This document shows, one piece after another, positions 26,244 to 35,566 of a stretch of 64,000 bases of DNA. Position 1 is the stretch's first letter. Each line of letters opens with the position of its first letter. The stretch is taken from assembly GCA_951812665.1 (NCBI GenBank), contig CATOST010000016.1:124001-188000 (forward strand). Reading direction: 5' to 3'. Origin of the DNA: an uncultured Acidobacteriota bacterium. Its GTDB lineage: Bacteria > Acidobacteriota > UBA6911 > RPQK01 > JAJDTT01. Below the pieces are notes generated by a model. It saw only the letters and a program-made list of their open reading frames with translations. It was not told the origin of the DNA and did no database searches. The translations under genes were made by a program, and so were the position numbers.

Positions 26244-26552
26244 ATGCGAAAGATTTTGTTGTTCTCGACCTTGATGATGGCCATGCCCTGGCTCTGTTCT
26301 CCGGAGGTCACGGCTGCGGACAAGCTGGACCTGAATCAGGCGACCGTGGAAGAGTTGGACACCCTCCCCGGCGTCGGACCGGCAATCGCCGGACGAATCG
26401 TGGCGTTCCGGGAGAAAAACGGAGCCTTCAAGCGGATTGAAGATCTGATGAACGTCCGGGGCATCGGAGAGAAGACCTTTCTGAGGCTCAGGGACCGGAT
26501 CACGGTCAAGGCCCCCTCCTCCCCTGCCAAGGAAAAGGCGAAGCGCCCGTAG
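26244..26552 (+). CDS. Secreted helix-hairpin-helix protein (ComEA-like)
   Basis: This 102-residue protein has a cleavable signal (LLFSTLMMAMPWLCSPEVTA) and one ComEA-type double helix-hairpin-helix: LDLNQATVEELDTLPGVGPA, then IAGRIVAFREKNG and IEDLMNVRGIGEKTFLRLRD. Such domains bind double-stranded DNA non-specifically; ComEA is the periplasmic DNA receptor of natural transformation. The ribosome site AGGAGG lies seven bases before ATG. With a PilD-type peptidase and pseudopilins nearby it could belong to DNA uptake, but no other com gene is visible. Confidence 0.85.
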   Translation: MRKILLFSTLMMAMPWLCSPEVTAADKLDLNQATVEELDTLPGVGPAIAGRIVAFREKNGAFKRIEDLMNVRGIGEKTFLRLRDRITVKAPSSPAKEKAKRP

Positions 26553-26661
26553 CAGACTGTGGCGCAACGCCCCGGGGCTTTTCTTGGACGGGCCGGCGGC
26601 TGTCGCCGGTCTTCTCCAGGCATGGAGTCCCGCGGACCCTGACCTCGGCGGTCCCTGATGG

Positions 26662-26701
26662 AAGTCCCTCGCGGTATCGGTCCCGGTGCCGCGAGGGACT
26701 T
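26662..26701. promoter_or_regulatory. Strong hairpin upstream of bshC
   Basis: A perfect 13-base stem (AAGTCCCTCGCGG at 26662-26674, complement at 26689-26701) with a 14-base loop ends 20 bases before the bshC ATG. It is followed by only a short U-run (ACTTTCGG). It could be the terminator of the ComEA-like gene or a leader structure affecting bshC translation. Confidence 0.45.
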
Positions 26702-26721
26702 TCGGTTAAACTGGCGGCCGC

Positions 26722-28362
26722 ATGAGACTCGAGCGTCTCGACCGCCGCCGGTTGCCGGGGCAGAGTCGGCTATTTCTCCAGTATCTGTACGAATTCGACC
26801 AGGTCGCACCGCTCTATCCGGCCGGACCGGCGCACACCAGCCCGGAGGCTCTGGGCCTAAGAGCCGAGGCCGCGCGGGAACGGGGCTCCCGGTTGCCCCG
26901 CGAGACTCTCGTCCGGATGCTCCACGATTTCAATGCCCGGGTGGGCTCGGGGCCCTCCACCGGCGAGAATATCGAGAAGCTGCGGGATTCCGGGACCGTG
27001 GCCGTGGTCACGGGCCAACAGTTGGGCCTCTTCGGCGGACCCGCCCTCTCCGTCTACAAGGCGCTGACCGCCGTGAGCCTGGCCCGGATCCTGGAGGCGG
27101 CGGGGTGTCCCGCGGTTCCGGTCTTCTGGCTGCCTTCCGATGACTCCGATTTTCTGGAGTCCCGCTCCACCGCCTTCTTTGGTCCGCAGGGAACCCTGCT
27201 TCCGCTGGGCTATTCCGGTCCCTCCCCCCCTTCGGCAACCATGGTGGGCACGGTGTCGCTGGAATCGGTGGGTGATCCCCTGAACAGGCTCCAGGACGCC
27301 GCTCCTACTTCCGGGTATCGGGAAGCGATCCTTCGAACCCTCGAATCGGCCTTCGCGCCCGGCACGCCTTTTACCGATGCCCAGGGGCGATGGCTCGCCC
27401 GGCTCTTTCGAAACCAGGGGCTCATTCTCTTCGACGCGCTTCACCCCGGGTACAAGGGCGCATTGAGACAGGTCTTCGAGACGGCGGTCCTGGAGCGGAA
27501 ACGTCTGATCCGCTCCCTGCAGACCCGCGGGCGGAAGCTGGAGGCGGATGGTCACCGGGTGCAGGTGCCCGTGGACAGCTCCGAGTCACTCCTCTTCTGG
27601 CTCGAGGAAAGACGGCGTTACAAGTTGGAGTACCGATCCGGAGCTTATTGGAGCCGCGGAAGCCGCTCTCTCCGGCTGCGGCCGGAAGAGCTGCTGGAAC
27701 GGATACGAACCGGAGCCGGTGAGTTCGGTCCCAACGTTTTGTTGCGGCCCATCATTCAGGACCATCTTTTCCCTACCGTAGCTTACGTGGGAGGGCCGGC
27801 GGAGGTCGCCTACTTCAGCCAGATCGGCGCCATCAGTCCCTACTGGAAGATTCAGTGCTGCGTGTTCCCCAGGGTCGGGGTTACGGTAGTGGACCGGAAG
27901 TCCCAGCGGCTGCTGAAAAAGCACTCGCTGGATCTGCTCGAGCTGCTCACCCTGGGCGCCTCCCGAATCACCCAACGTGTCGCCAGGACAGGAGCTTCAA
28001 AGCACGTCCTGGACGAGTTCGACCGGATCTCGGAGGTGGTCCGGGAGAGCCTGACCCGGCTCCAGGGGGACATAGTCCGCGTCGATCCGAGTCTCGGCAA
28101 GATGGTTCCCAGGGCTTGGAAGCGAGTCTTTTATCAGATGGACCGGGTGGAGAATCGATTTCTGAAGAACTATCGAAACCGCGACCTCGTCGCCGGCCGT
28201 CATCTCGACTATCTCCATACCCGTCTTCATCCCGAGGAGAAGCTGCAGGAACGGATCGTCAACTTCAACCAGTTCCTGATGGAAGAGGGCCCCGGGTTCA
28301 TCGATGGCCTGTTGGAAACCCTCGACCCCTTCTGTATGGGTCACCAGGTGATCCATGTGTGA
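26722..28362 (+). CDS. bshC: Bacillithiol biosynthesis cysteine-adding enzyme BshC
   Basis: This enzyme performs the last step of bacillithiol synthesis, adding cysteine to glucosaminyl-malate; 546 residues, normal for the family. Recognised segments are VVTGQQLGLFGGPALSVYKA near residue 95, PVFWLPSDDSDFLE, and the C-terminal coiled segment with NFNQFLMEEGPGFIDGLLE, then DPFCMGHQVIHV at the very end. It overlaps bshB1 by eight bases, so the two are co-translated. The partner glycosyltransferase bshA is not in the window. Confidence 0.93.
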   Translation: MRLERLDRRRLPGQSRLFLQYLYEFDQVAPLYPAGPAHTSPEALGLRAEAARERGSRLPRETLVRMLHDFNARVGSGPSTGENIEKLRDSGTVAVVTGQQLGLFGGPALSVYKALTAVSLARILEAAGCPAVPVFWLPSDDSDFLESRSTAFFGPQGTLLPLGYSGPSPPSATMVGTVSLESVGDPLNRLQDAAPTSGYREAILRTLESAFAPGTPFTDAQGRWLARLFRNQGLILFDALHPGYKGALRQVFETAVLERKRLIRSLQTRGRKLEADGHRVQVPVDSSESLLFWLEERRRYKLEYRSGAYWSRGSRSLRLRPEELLERIRTGAGEFGPNVLLRPIIQDHLFPTVAYVGGPAEVAYFSQIGAISPYWKIQCCVFPRVGVTVVDRKSQRLLKKHSLDLLELLTLGASRITQRVARTGASKHVLDEFDRISEVVRESLTRLQGDIVRVDPSLGKMVPRAWKRVFYQMDRVENRFLKNYRNRDLVAGRHLDYLHTRLHPEEKLQERIVNFNQFLMEEGPGFIDGLLETLDPFCMGHQVIHV

Positions 28363-29059
28363 ACAAGTCGACGTTCTCGCAGTGGGGGCGCATCCCGACG
28401 ACGTCGAGCTGGGTTGCGGCGGGACGCTGCTGCGCCTGAAGTCCCTGGGTCGCCGCACCGGCGTCGTGGATCTGACACGGGGCGAGTTGGGAACCCGCGG
28501 TACGATCGAGACCCGGGCCCTCGAAGCCCGTCGCGCGGCTGCGCTCCTGGGTCTGGACTTCCGGCTGAACCTGGGGTTGAGGGACGGGAACCTGAGTCTC
28601 GATGAAGAGAGCCGACTGGAATTGATCCGAGTGATCCGGCAGTACCGGCCCAAGCTCGTCCTGACTCACTCCAGATGGGGCCATCCGGACCACGGCAAGG
28701 CAACCATTCTGGTCGAGGAGGCGGTTCACCATGCCGGTCTGGCGGCCATCGAAACGTCTCAGCGGCGTTTCCGTCCCCGGCGGATCGCCTACTGGACCCA
28801 TTTCGATCAGCCGGTCTTACCCCATATCGGAGTGGACATTTCGGACCACTACGAGCAGAAGGGGCGCGCTTTGGAGGCCTATGCGTCCCAGTTGTATCGC
28901 TCGGACTCGAGCGAGCCTGCCACCTATCTCAGCGATCCCCGGTTCCTGGAACGGATCCGGAGTTTTCACACGCACCTGGGGAGTCTAGTAGGATGCTCCT
29001 TGGCGGAGGGTTTCCTCATGTCCCGGCCCCCCCGGATCGGGGACCTGACCGATTGCTGA
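28355..29059 (+). CDS. bshB1: Bacillithiol biosynthesis deacetylase BshB1
   Basis: This zinc-dependent LmbE-family deacetylase removes acetate from N-acetylglucosaminyl-malate to give the BshC substrate; 234 residues. The zinc site is VGAHPDDVELGCGGTL plus THSRWGHPDHGKA further on. RGELGTRGT and YASQLYRSD match the BshB1 subgroup. It overlaps the end of bshC, so substrate supply and cysteine addition are encoded together. Confidence 0.93.
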   Translation: MCEQVDVLAVGAHPDDVELGCGGTLLRLKSLGRRTGVVDLTRGELGTRGTIETRALEARRAAALLGLDFRLNLGLRDGNLSLDEESRLELIRVIRQYRPKLVLTHSRWGHPDHGKATILVEEAVHHAGLAAIETSQRRFRPRRIAYWTHFDQPVLPHIGVDISDHYEQKGRALEAYASQLYRSDSSEPATYLSDPRFLERIRSFHTHLGSLVGCSLAEGFLMSRPPRIGDLTDC

Positions 29060-29118
29060 ATTGAACGCCCCCCGGCTCCCGGCCAGGTCCGGCGGGCCGC
29101 TTCGGGGACGACACCGAG

Positions 29119-30558
29119 ATGTTCGATCGCCAGTCTCAAGTCTACGGCAACCTCCTTCAGGCGGCGGACATCGCCGTCGCCTTTCTGGCCTTGACCCTGG
29201 CCTATTTCTCCCGATCCTTGCTGGTGGAATGGGCGCCGGCCTCGATCGCGCCCGCATTCCATCCGGATCTGCTGCCCTATTCCCGTTACCTGGTCTATCT
29301 GCTGGCCGTGTTGCCGATTTGGATTCCCATCCTCCGCATCACCCAACAATACTCTCGCTTCTACCAGGTCTCCGCCTCCCAGCACCTGTTCCGCATCGGC
29401 CGCTTCGTCTGCGCCGCCGGTCTTGCCGTGGGTTTCATCGTCTTCGTGTTCGACCTGGATGTGAGCCGGCCGGTTTTCTTCACTTTCATTGGACTCTCCG
29501 GCCTCTTCCTGGGCTTGAACCGCATTCTGCTGCATTGGATCTTTAGGACCCGGAACGTCAACGAGCACCATCAAGTCAAGATTCTGGTGGTGGGAATCGA
29601 CTCCCGGGCTCAGCATGTCAGCCAGGTGCTGGTCCGGTTCCGGAAGTGGGGCTACCACGTCGTCGGACATCTGGCGCCTGGAGAAACCTGGACCGAGGCC
29701 CCCGGGATACGGATTGTGGGATCGCTCAAGGATCTTCCCGACTTGGTCATGGACCGGCTGGTCGTGGACGAGATCATATTCGTGGACGCTCAGCCCGAGG
29801 ACAACCGCCAGTTCCAGGAGGTGCTGAAACTGTGTGAGGAACTCGGAATCCGGACCCGGATCGCCGCCGACTTCTTCCCCGCATCCACCTCCAGGCTATC
29901 GCTCGATTTCCTGGAGGAGCTTCCCCTCATCACCTTCTCCACGGCTCCGGACCAGAGCGTCGCCCTGGTGGTCAAGCGGATCATGGATTGTGTCCTGGCG
30001 GCGGCTCTGCTGGCGCTGGCGGCTCCCCTCATGCTCATGATCATGGCCGTGATCAAGTTCACCTCACCCGGATCGGTCTTCTATCGTCAGGTTCGGCGTG
30101 GGCTCTATGGCCGGGAGTTCCGTCTGGTCAAGTTTCGCACCATGGTCGAAGGGGCCGAGGACCGGCTCCGGGAAATCCGGCATCTCAACGAGATGGACGG
30201 CCCGGTGTTCAAGATGCGCAAGGATCCCCGGGTGACGCCACTGGGACGCGTTCTGCGCAGATACAGCATCGACGAGCTGCCGCAGCTGGCAAACGTGCTG
30301 AGAGGCGAGATGAGCCTGGTCGGCCCCCGGGCGCCTCTACCCGAGGAGGTCCGGCACTATTCCCGGAGCCAGCGGCGGCGACTGAGCGTCAAGCCGGGCA
30401 TCACCTGTCTCTGGCAGATCTCCGGCCGCAACGAGCTGGACTTCCAGAAATGGATGAAGCTGGATCTTCAGTACATCGACCAGTGGTCCTTGAAGCTGGA
30501 TCTCTGGATTCTGCTCAAGACCATTCCGGCCGTCGTCTGGGGCCGCGGCGCGAGTTAG
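29119..30558 (+). CDS. Polyprenyl-phosphate glycosylphosphotransferase (WcaJ/WbaP-type)
   Basis: This initiating sugar-phosphate transferase of exopolysaccharide or O-antigen synthesis loads a sugar-1-phosphate onto undecaprenyl phosphate; 479 residues. The N-terminal third has four to five helices. The middle is a Rossmann-like domain (KILVVGIDSRAQHVSQVL). The C-terminal catalytic domain carries GSVFYRQVRRG, FRLVKFRTMV, DPRVTPLGRVLRRYSIDELP and GEMSLVGPRAPLP. No glycosyltransferase or Wzx/Wzy genes adjoin, so it stands alone here. Its end is convergent with the ABC exporter pair seven bases away. Confidence 0.92.
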   Translation: MFDRQSQVYGNLLQAADIAVAFLALTLAYFSRSLLVEWAPASIAPAFHPDLLPYSRYLVYLLAVLPIWIPILRITQQYSRFYQVSASQHLFRIGRFVCAAGLAVGFIVFVFDLDVSRPVFFTFIGLSGLFLGLNRILLHWIFRTRNVNEHHQVKILVVGIDSRAQHVSQVLVRFRKWGYHVVGHLAPGETWTEAPGIRIVGSLKDLPDLVMDRLVVDEIIFVDAQPEDNRQFQEVLKLCEELGIRTRIAADFFPASTSRLSLDFLEELPLITFSTAPDQSVALVVKRIMDCVLAAALLALAAPLMLMIMAVIKFTSPGSVFYRQVRRGLYGREFRLVKFRTMVEGAEDRLREIRHLNEMDGPVFKMRKDPRVTPLGRVLRRYSIDELPQLANVLRGEMSLVGPRAPLPEEVRHYSRSQRRRLSVKPGITCLWQISGRNELDFQKWMKLDLQYIDQWSLKLDLWILLKTIPAVVWGRGAS

Positions 30559-30565
30559 TATCCCC

Positions 30566-32347
30566 TTAAGGAACTAATGCCTCATCCTGATACTGGAGTT
30601 GGTAGAGCTTGTAGTAGAGGCCCCGCATCCTGAGCAGTTCCTGATGGGTGCCTTCTTCCTCGATTCTTCCCTGGCGGAGGACCACGATACGGTCGCAGTT
30701 CTGGATGGTGGAAAGGCGGTGGGCGATGACGATGGAGGTTCTCCCCTCCATGAGCGTGCTCAGGGCGTCCTGGATCAGAATCTCGGTCTCCGTGTCGACC
30801 GACGAGGTGGCCTCGTCCAGGATCAGGATTCTGGGATCGTGGGCCAGGGCCCGGGCGAAGGCCAGCAACTGTCTCTGTCCCACGGACAACGACGTGCCCC
30901 TTTCCGTAACCGGCGAGTCGAGTCCCTTGGGCTTCTCCCGAATGAAGTCCATGGCGTTGACGTGGCGCACCGCGTCCGTCACCCGTGGCCGGTCGATGGG
31001 AGCCCTCCACAGCCGGACATTTTCTTCGATGGTGCCGCTGAAGAGAAAGACGTCCTGGAGCACCACCGCCATCCTTCGCCTCAACTCCCCCGGGTCCAGG
31101 TCGGCGATGGGGATCCCGTCAATGAGAATGCCTCCGTCCCGGACATCGTAAAACCTGCAGATCAGGTTGATCAGCGTGGTTTTTCCCGAACCGGTAGGTC
31201 CCACGATGGCCACTCGTTCGCCGGGGGCGATCCTCAGGCTCAAGTTCCGCAGGACCGGCGTGTCCTCCTTGTAGGCGAACGATACGTTGCGAAACTCGAT
31301 GGCGCCGCCGCCCGGCGGCAACGGTGTGGGTTCCGACGGGGGCCGAACCTCGGCACGAGTGTCCAGGAGCTTGAAGATCCGCTCCGAACTGGCCATGGCG
31401 CTCTGAAGGATGTTGAACTTTTCGCTCAGGTCGCTGATGGGCTTGAAGAAGCGTTCCGAATACTGAAGGAAGGCCACCAGCGTGCCCAGCGTCAGGACGC
31501 CGTCCAGCACGCGGCCCCCTCCGTACCAGAGAATCAGGGCGATGGCCAGAGCCCCCACCAGATTGATCACGGGATAGAACACCGCGTAGTAGAAGATGGA
31601 TTGAATATTGGCCTGCAGGTGTTCCCGATTCCGTTCCCGGAACTGGTCGAACTTGCGGTCCTCCTGGACGAAGATCTGGACCACAGGCATGCCGGTGATG
31701 TTCTCCTGAAGGAAGGCGTTGATCTTGACCACGCAGGCCCGGACCCATCGATAGGAGCCGCGAACCTTGATCTTGAAGATCATGGTGGCCAGAAAAATAA
31801 AGGGCAGGACCGAGAAGCTGACCAGGGCCAGTTGCCAATCCCTCCAGAGCATGACCGTCACGATGCCGCCCAAGAGGAAGATGTCCCCGAAGATGCTCAC
31901 GACGCCGGCCGTGAAGAGCTCGTTGAGGACGTCCACGTCGTTGGTCATGCGGGTGATCAGCCGGCCCACGGGATTCCGGTCGAAATAGCCGACGTGCAGG
32001 GTCTGGACGTGACTGAAGATCTGGACCCTCAGATCGTTCATGACCCGCTGTCCGGTCCAGTTCATCAGCCACGTCTGTGCGAACGAGCACACGAATTGCA
32101 GAATCAGGAGCCCGAGGTAGAGCAGTGCCAGAAGCGTGAGACCGGTCCGGTCGCCGCTGCTGATGTGCTGGTCGATGGCGATCTGGGTCAGGAGCGGACC
32201 CGCCAGTTGCAGGGCCGACACCAGGAGCAGCAGAGTGACCGATGCGGCCACGACCCCGCGGTAGGGGGAGAGATATCCCAGCATCCTCCGGGCCAATCGC
32301 CCGTCGTAGACTCGACCCAGGATCTCTTCCTGGTCGTACTCGATCAT
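30566..32347 (-). CDS. ABC exporter half-transporter (subunit with degenerate signature motif)
   Basis: This is a fused membrane and ATPase half of a type IV ABC exporter, 593 residues. Six helices occupy about residues 25-310. The nucleotide-binding domain has Walker A GPTGSGKTTL, the signature TSLSVGQRQ in place of LSGGQ, and Walker B ILILDEATSSVD with the normal catalytic glutamate. It overlaps its partner gene by four bases. Together they look like the asymmetric heterodimers (TM287/288, BmrCD, TmrAB type) with one degenerate ATP site. The substrate is unknown; multidrug or lipid-like export is typical. Confidence 0.9.
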   Translation of the reverse strand: MIEYDQEEILGRVYDGRLARRMLGYLSPYRGVVAASVTLLLLVSALQLAGPLLTQIAIDQHISSGDRTGLTLLALLYLGLLILQFVCSFAQTWLMNWTGQRVMNDLRVQIFSHVQTLHVGYFDRNPVGRLITRMTNDVDVLNELFTAGVVSIFGDIFLLGGIVTVMLWRDWQLALVSFSVLPFIFLATMIFKIKVRGSYRWVRACVVKINAFLQENITGMPVVQIFVQEDRKFDQFRERNREHLQANIQSIFYYAVFYPVINLVGALAIALILWYGGGRVLDGVLTLGTLVAFLQYSERFFKPISDLSEKFNILQSAMASSERIFKLLDTRAEVRPPSEPTPLPPGGGAIEFRNVSFAYKEDTPVLRNLSLRIAPGERVAIVGPTGSGKTTLINLICRFYDVRDGGILIDGIPIADLDPGELRRRMAVVLQDVFLFSGTIEENVRLWRAPIDRPRVTDAVRHVNAMDFIREKPKGLDSPVTERGTSLSVGQRQLLAFARALAHDPRILILDEATSSVDTETEILIQDALSTLMEGRTSIVIAHRLSTIQNCDRIVVLRQGRIEEEGTHQELLRMRGLYYKLYQLQYQDEALVP

Positions 32348-34110
32348 GCGATTCCCAACTCCTGTTCCAGCAACTGCTTCCGGTGCATTTCGGCGTAGGG
32401 ACCGGCGACCTGGAGCAACTCGCGGTGGCGGCCTCGCTGAACGATTCGGCCTCGATCCATCACCAGGATCTGGTCTGCCCCCTTGACCGTCGAAATGCGA
32501 TGGGAGATGAGGATGGTGGTCCTGGCGGCGATGACGGGAGCGAGCCGTTTCAGGATCTCCTCCTCCGTGTAGGTGTCCACACTCGACAGCGAGTCATCCA
32601 GGATCAGGATCCCGGGGTCCGTCAGGAGCGCTCTGGCAATGGTCATCCGTTGTTTCTGACCACCTGACAGCGTCAGCCCTCTCTCACCGACGAAAGTGGA
32701 CATCTGGTCGGGGAAGCCTTGGATCTCTCCCAGGATGTTGCTGGTGTGGGCAGCCTCCCGGATGGATTGCCCGGAGGCGTCCGGGACTCCGAAGGTCAGG
32801 TTGTCCCGGATCGAATCGGAAAAGAGGAACGTGTCCTGGGGAACGCAGCCGATGCTCCGACGCAGAGTGGTCAGGGGAATGTCGTTGACGTCCATTCCAT
32901 CGATGAGAATCCGGCCCCGGGGCACCGGGTAGAGGCGGCAGAGAAGATGCACCAAGGTGGATTTGCCGCTGCCGGTGCTGCCCACGATGGCGAGGGTGTT
33001 TCCGGGGGGCAGTTCGAACTCCAGGTCCTTCAAGACCGGTGTTCCGTCGTAGGAAAAGGTGAGGTTCCTGACCTCCACCCGACCCTCGATGGCCTCGACC
33101 GGAGGGGTTCCCGCATCCATCACGTCCGGCTGAGTCGTCAGAATCCGGTTGATCCTGCCCATCGAAGCCGAACCCCGCTCGAAGGTGTTGATGACCCATC
33201 CCAGGGCGATGGTGGGCCAGGTCAGCCGGGCCAGGTAGAAGATGAACGAGACCAGGTCGCCGAGTGACAGAGCCCCGTCCATGACCTGTCGTCCGCCGTA
33301 CCAGAGGAGAAAGACGGCCGACAGGCCCAGGAGAAAGGCCAACAGGGGATAGAAGACCCCCCAGACTTTGACCAGGGCCATGCTCCGCTTCATGTATTCC
33401 CGGTTGGCGTCCCGAAACCGGCCCACGAAGGCGGATTCCTGATTGTAGGCCTTGACGACTCGAATCCCCGAGACGTTCTCTTGAACCAGGGTCGTGAGCA
33501 TCGAGAACTGTTCCTGGATCTTCTCGAATCTCTGGTGGATCTTCCTGCCGAAGAACTTGACGCAGTAGGAGACGAGCAGGAGGGGAGCCAAGGTCAGAAG
33601 AGCCAAGCCGGCATCGGTCCGGATCAGTATGGTGACGGTAAGGATGACCATGAACAGGGTGTTGACCGAATACATGATGCCCGGTCCCAGCACCATCCGT
33701 ACGGCGCTCAGGTCGTTGGTGGATCGCGCCATCACGTCTCCCGTGGAATGCCGCTGGTAGAAGGAGGGCGTGAGCCGCTGCAGGTGCCGGAAAAGGTCGT
33801 TGCGCAGGTCGAATTCGATCCGGCGCGAGACGCCGATGAGGATCCACCGCATCAGGTAGCGGAAGAGCCCCTCGGCACAACTCAGGGCCAGCAGCAGTGC
33901 CGCGTAACGGAGAAGGAGACCGGCCTCGACTCTGCCGGCGAGGAGATCATCGACGGCGGATCCCAGGACCTGGGGCGTGACCACTACGGCCACGTTGGTC
34001 ATGAGGACCATCACCACGCCGACGGCGACGCGGGCGCGGTACTGCCTCAGGTAGGGGATCAAGGTGGCCAAAGCCCACTCTCGATCGGCTCCGGCTGGCT
34101 CAGGGGGCAT
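32344..34110 (-). CDS. ABC exporter half-transporter (subunit with non-canonical Walker B)
   Basis: This 588-residue partner of the downstream half-transporter has six helices and then the ATPase domain. Walker A is GSTGSGKSTL and the signature is a canonical LSGGQKQR. Walker B reads ILILDDSLSSVD, where the catalytic glutamate is replaced by aspartate. This complements the partner's altered signature, so in a dimer one composite site is fully canonical and the other doubly degenerate. The gene begins inside the preceding membrane-protein gene (11-base overlap) and ends overlapping its partner. Confidence 0.9.
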   Translation of the reverse strand: MPPEPAGADREWALATLIPYLRQYRARVAVGVVMVLMTNVAVVVTPQVLGSAVDDLLAGRVEAGLLLRYAALLLALSCAEGLFRYLMRWILIGVSRRIEFDLRNDLFRHLQRLTPSFYQRHSTGDVMARSTNDLSAVRMVLGPGIMYSVNTLFMVILTVTILIRTDAGLALLTLAPLLLVSYCVKFFGRKIHQRFEKIQEQFSMLTTLVQENVSGIRVVKAYNQESAFVGRFRDANREYMKRSMALVKVWGVFYPLLAFLLGLSAVFLLWYGGRQVMDGALSLGDLVSFIFYLARLTWPTIALGWVINTFERGSASMGRINRILTTQPDVMDAGTPPVEAIEGRVEVRNLTFSYDGTPVLKDLEFELPPGNTLAIVGSTGSGKSTLVHLLCRLYPVPRGRILIDGMDVNDIPLTTLRRSIGCVPQDTFLFSDSIRDNLTFGVPDASGQSIREAAHTSNILGEIQGFPDQMSTFVGERGLTLSGGQKQRMTIARALLTDPGILILDDSLSSVDTYTEEEILKRLAPVIAARTTILISHRISTVKGADQILVMDRGRIVQRGRHRELLQVAGPYAEMHRKQLLEQELGIA

Positions 34111-34768
34111 CGAATCCCCGGATGTGCGGCGCCTCGACCCCGTCGGAATCGACGAAGGCCACCTCGTAGCCGTAGAGCAGGGAAGGGGACTTCTCCGAGT
34201 ACTTCAAACCGAAAGTGCCCGCGGACTCGGGATTCAGCAGGGCCGGCTTGACCTGGGCCAGGATTTCTTCCAGCAGCACGTCATCCCGTCCCCAGATCCG
34301 GACGCGCGCCGAGAGTCCCTTCAGAGGCACCTGCCCCTGATTCCAGATCTCCCCCTTGAGGGAGAATCCCGTATAGAACCGATCGTAGGAGAGGGCGACC
34401 AGTCTCAGGGGCTCGGTTTCGATGGACTCGACCCCCGTCCAATTCTTGAGATAGGGGATGGGCACGAAGCTAACGCCCACGAAGGAGCCGACCGCCAACA
34501 GCAAGGAAAGCAGCATGACCTGGAAGACGATGCGGTACTCGTTCCAGGTGGCGGTCCAGGATTCTTTTCGGCGCAGCTTGCTGGAGGTTTCCTCGAGTTT
34601 CTCCCGATAGTATCGATCGAACTCCTCCCTGAAGTAATCCTTGAGACTGAATTTCCGCGCGCGAATGCGAGCTCGGATCACGAGCAGGAATACCGGAAAG
34701 GAGACGAGAAATACCCAAAGGGCGACCTGGAGGGGAAAATCCAAGATTCGAAGGACAGGATGATCCAT
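34100..34768 (-). CDS. Hypothetical two-helix membrane protein upstream of ABC exporter
   Basis: This 222-residue protein has two hydrophobic segments (LQVALWVFLVSFPVFLLVI near the start and VFQVMLLSLLLAVGSFVGV near residue 85) around a basic, charged cytoplasmic loop (REEFDRYYREKLEETSSKLR). A C-terminal beta-sandwich-like region follows (FSLKGEIWNQGQVPLKGLSA), resembling FxLYD-type domains on extracytoplasmic proteins. It overlaps the ABC exporter gene by 11 bases, suggesting a shared role. No firm family. Confidence 0.6.
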   Translation of the reverse strand: MDHPVLRILDFPLQVALWVFLVSFPVFLLVIRARIRARKFSLKDYFREEFDRYYREKLEETSSKLRRKESWTATWNEYRIVFQVMLLSLLLAVGSFVGVSFVPIPYLKNWTGVESIETEPLRLVALSYDRFYTGFSLKGEIWNQGQVPLKGLSARVRIWGRDDVLLEEILAQVKPALLNPESAGTFGLKYSEKSPSLLYGYEVAFVDSDGVEAPHIRGFDAP

Positions 34769-34910
34769 TGGAATTCAGCACTCTCGGAAGAGGTTTTCGA
34801 ACCGTTCGACCGGCTCGGCGCCGCGAACGAAAGCGTTGTCCGCGACAGCTTGATTCCGGCGAAAACGAGCGATCTCTAGATCGCACCGGCCGTCTCTCGT
34901 CTCTGTCCTC

Positions 34911-35477
34911 TCAATTTCCGGGCGGCTTCGCGGGCGCGCGGCCCTCCCCGATGGGGGGCAGCCCCAGAATACCCTTGCGACGTTTGTCCAGGGAGAAGTC
35001 GGCGCCGTACAGGGCTTGTCCGAAAGCAGTCAGCAACTGCTTCTCCACCCGGCCGGTGGAATCGATTTCCACCCACTCCTCACGGCCCAGAAAGTCGCGT
35101 TTGAGTGCTTGGATATCGCTGTCGACGGTGACCGTGGTCTGACGCTCCCGGATCAGACTGACCGACAGATCGTAACGGTAGCGGACCCGAACCCACTCCC
35201 CGTCGGGCAGCCGGGGACGGACTCCGATCTTGTCGAGGTGTCCGGCCGTCAAGGGGCCCGACATGTAGTCCCGGTAGCCGGTCAGGATCTCGCCCCGTTC
35301 CCTGTCATTTTTGACCAGCTTCCATTTCTCGCGGTGCAGGACTTCCAACATGGCTTTCCACGCCGCCGGAAACGGGACGCCCAGGCGCATCGGAGGTTCG
35401 AATCTCTTCTGCGCGTCGACCTGCGTCACGGCCAGAGCCAGGAGAGTCAATGACGACCAGACCAGCTTGTGTCCCAT
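34911..35477 (-). CDS. Hypothetical secreted protein
   Basis: This 188-residue protein has a clear signal peptide (LVWSSLTLLALAVTQVDAQ). The mature part (PFPAAWKAMLEVLHREKWKL, then EWVRVRYRYDLSVSLI and later ALYGADFSLDKRRKG) has the alternating pattern of BamC-like or lipoprotein alpha/beta folds, including a buried-looking strand pair. It is separated from the membrane protein downstream by 142 non-coding bases. No firm family. Confidence 0.55.
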   Translation of the reverse strand: MGHKLVWSSLTLLALAVTQVDAQKRFEPPMRLGVPFPAAWKAMLEVLHREKWKLVKNDRERGEILTGYRDYMSGPLTAGHLDKIGVRPRLPDGEWVRVRYRYDLSVSLIRERQTTVTVDSDIQALKRDFLGREEWVEIDSTGRVEKQLLTAFGQALYGADFSLDKRRKGILGLPPIGEGRAPAKPPGN

Positions 35478-35566
35478 ACCGGTTGTTCCCTGGTTGACAG
35501 TCTATCAGCCCGGGGCGGACTGCTGAACCAATTGGAGGCGGGGATTCACCGCTTCCGAGTTGGGAG

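Noticed and set aside
26569..26585. GCCCCGGGGC followed by TTTTCTT after the ComEA-like gene
   Set aside because: The palindrome has no room for a loop beyond a three-base stem, so it is weak as a terminator. The hairpin at 26662 is a better candidate.
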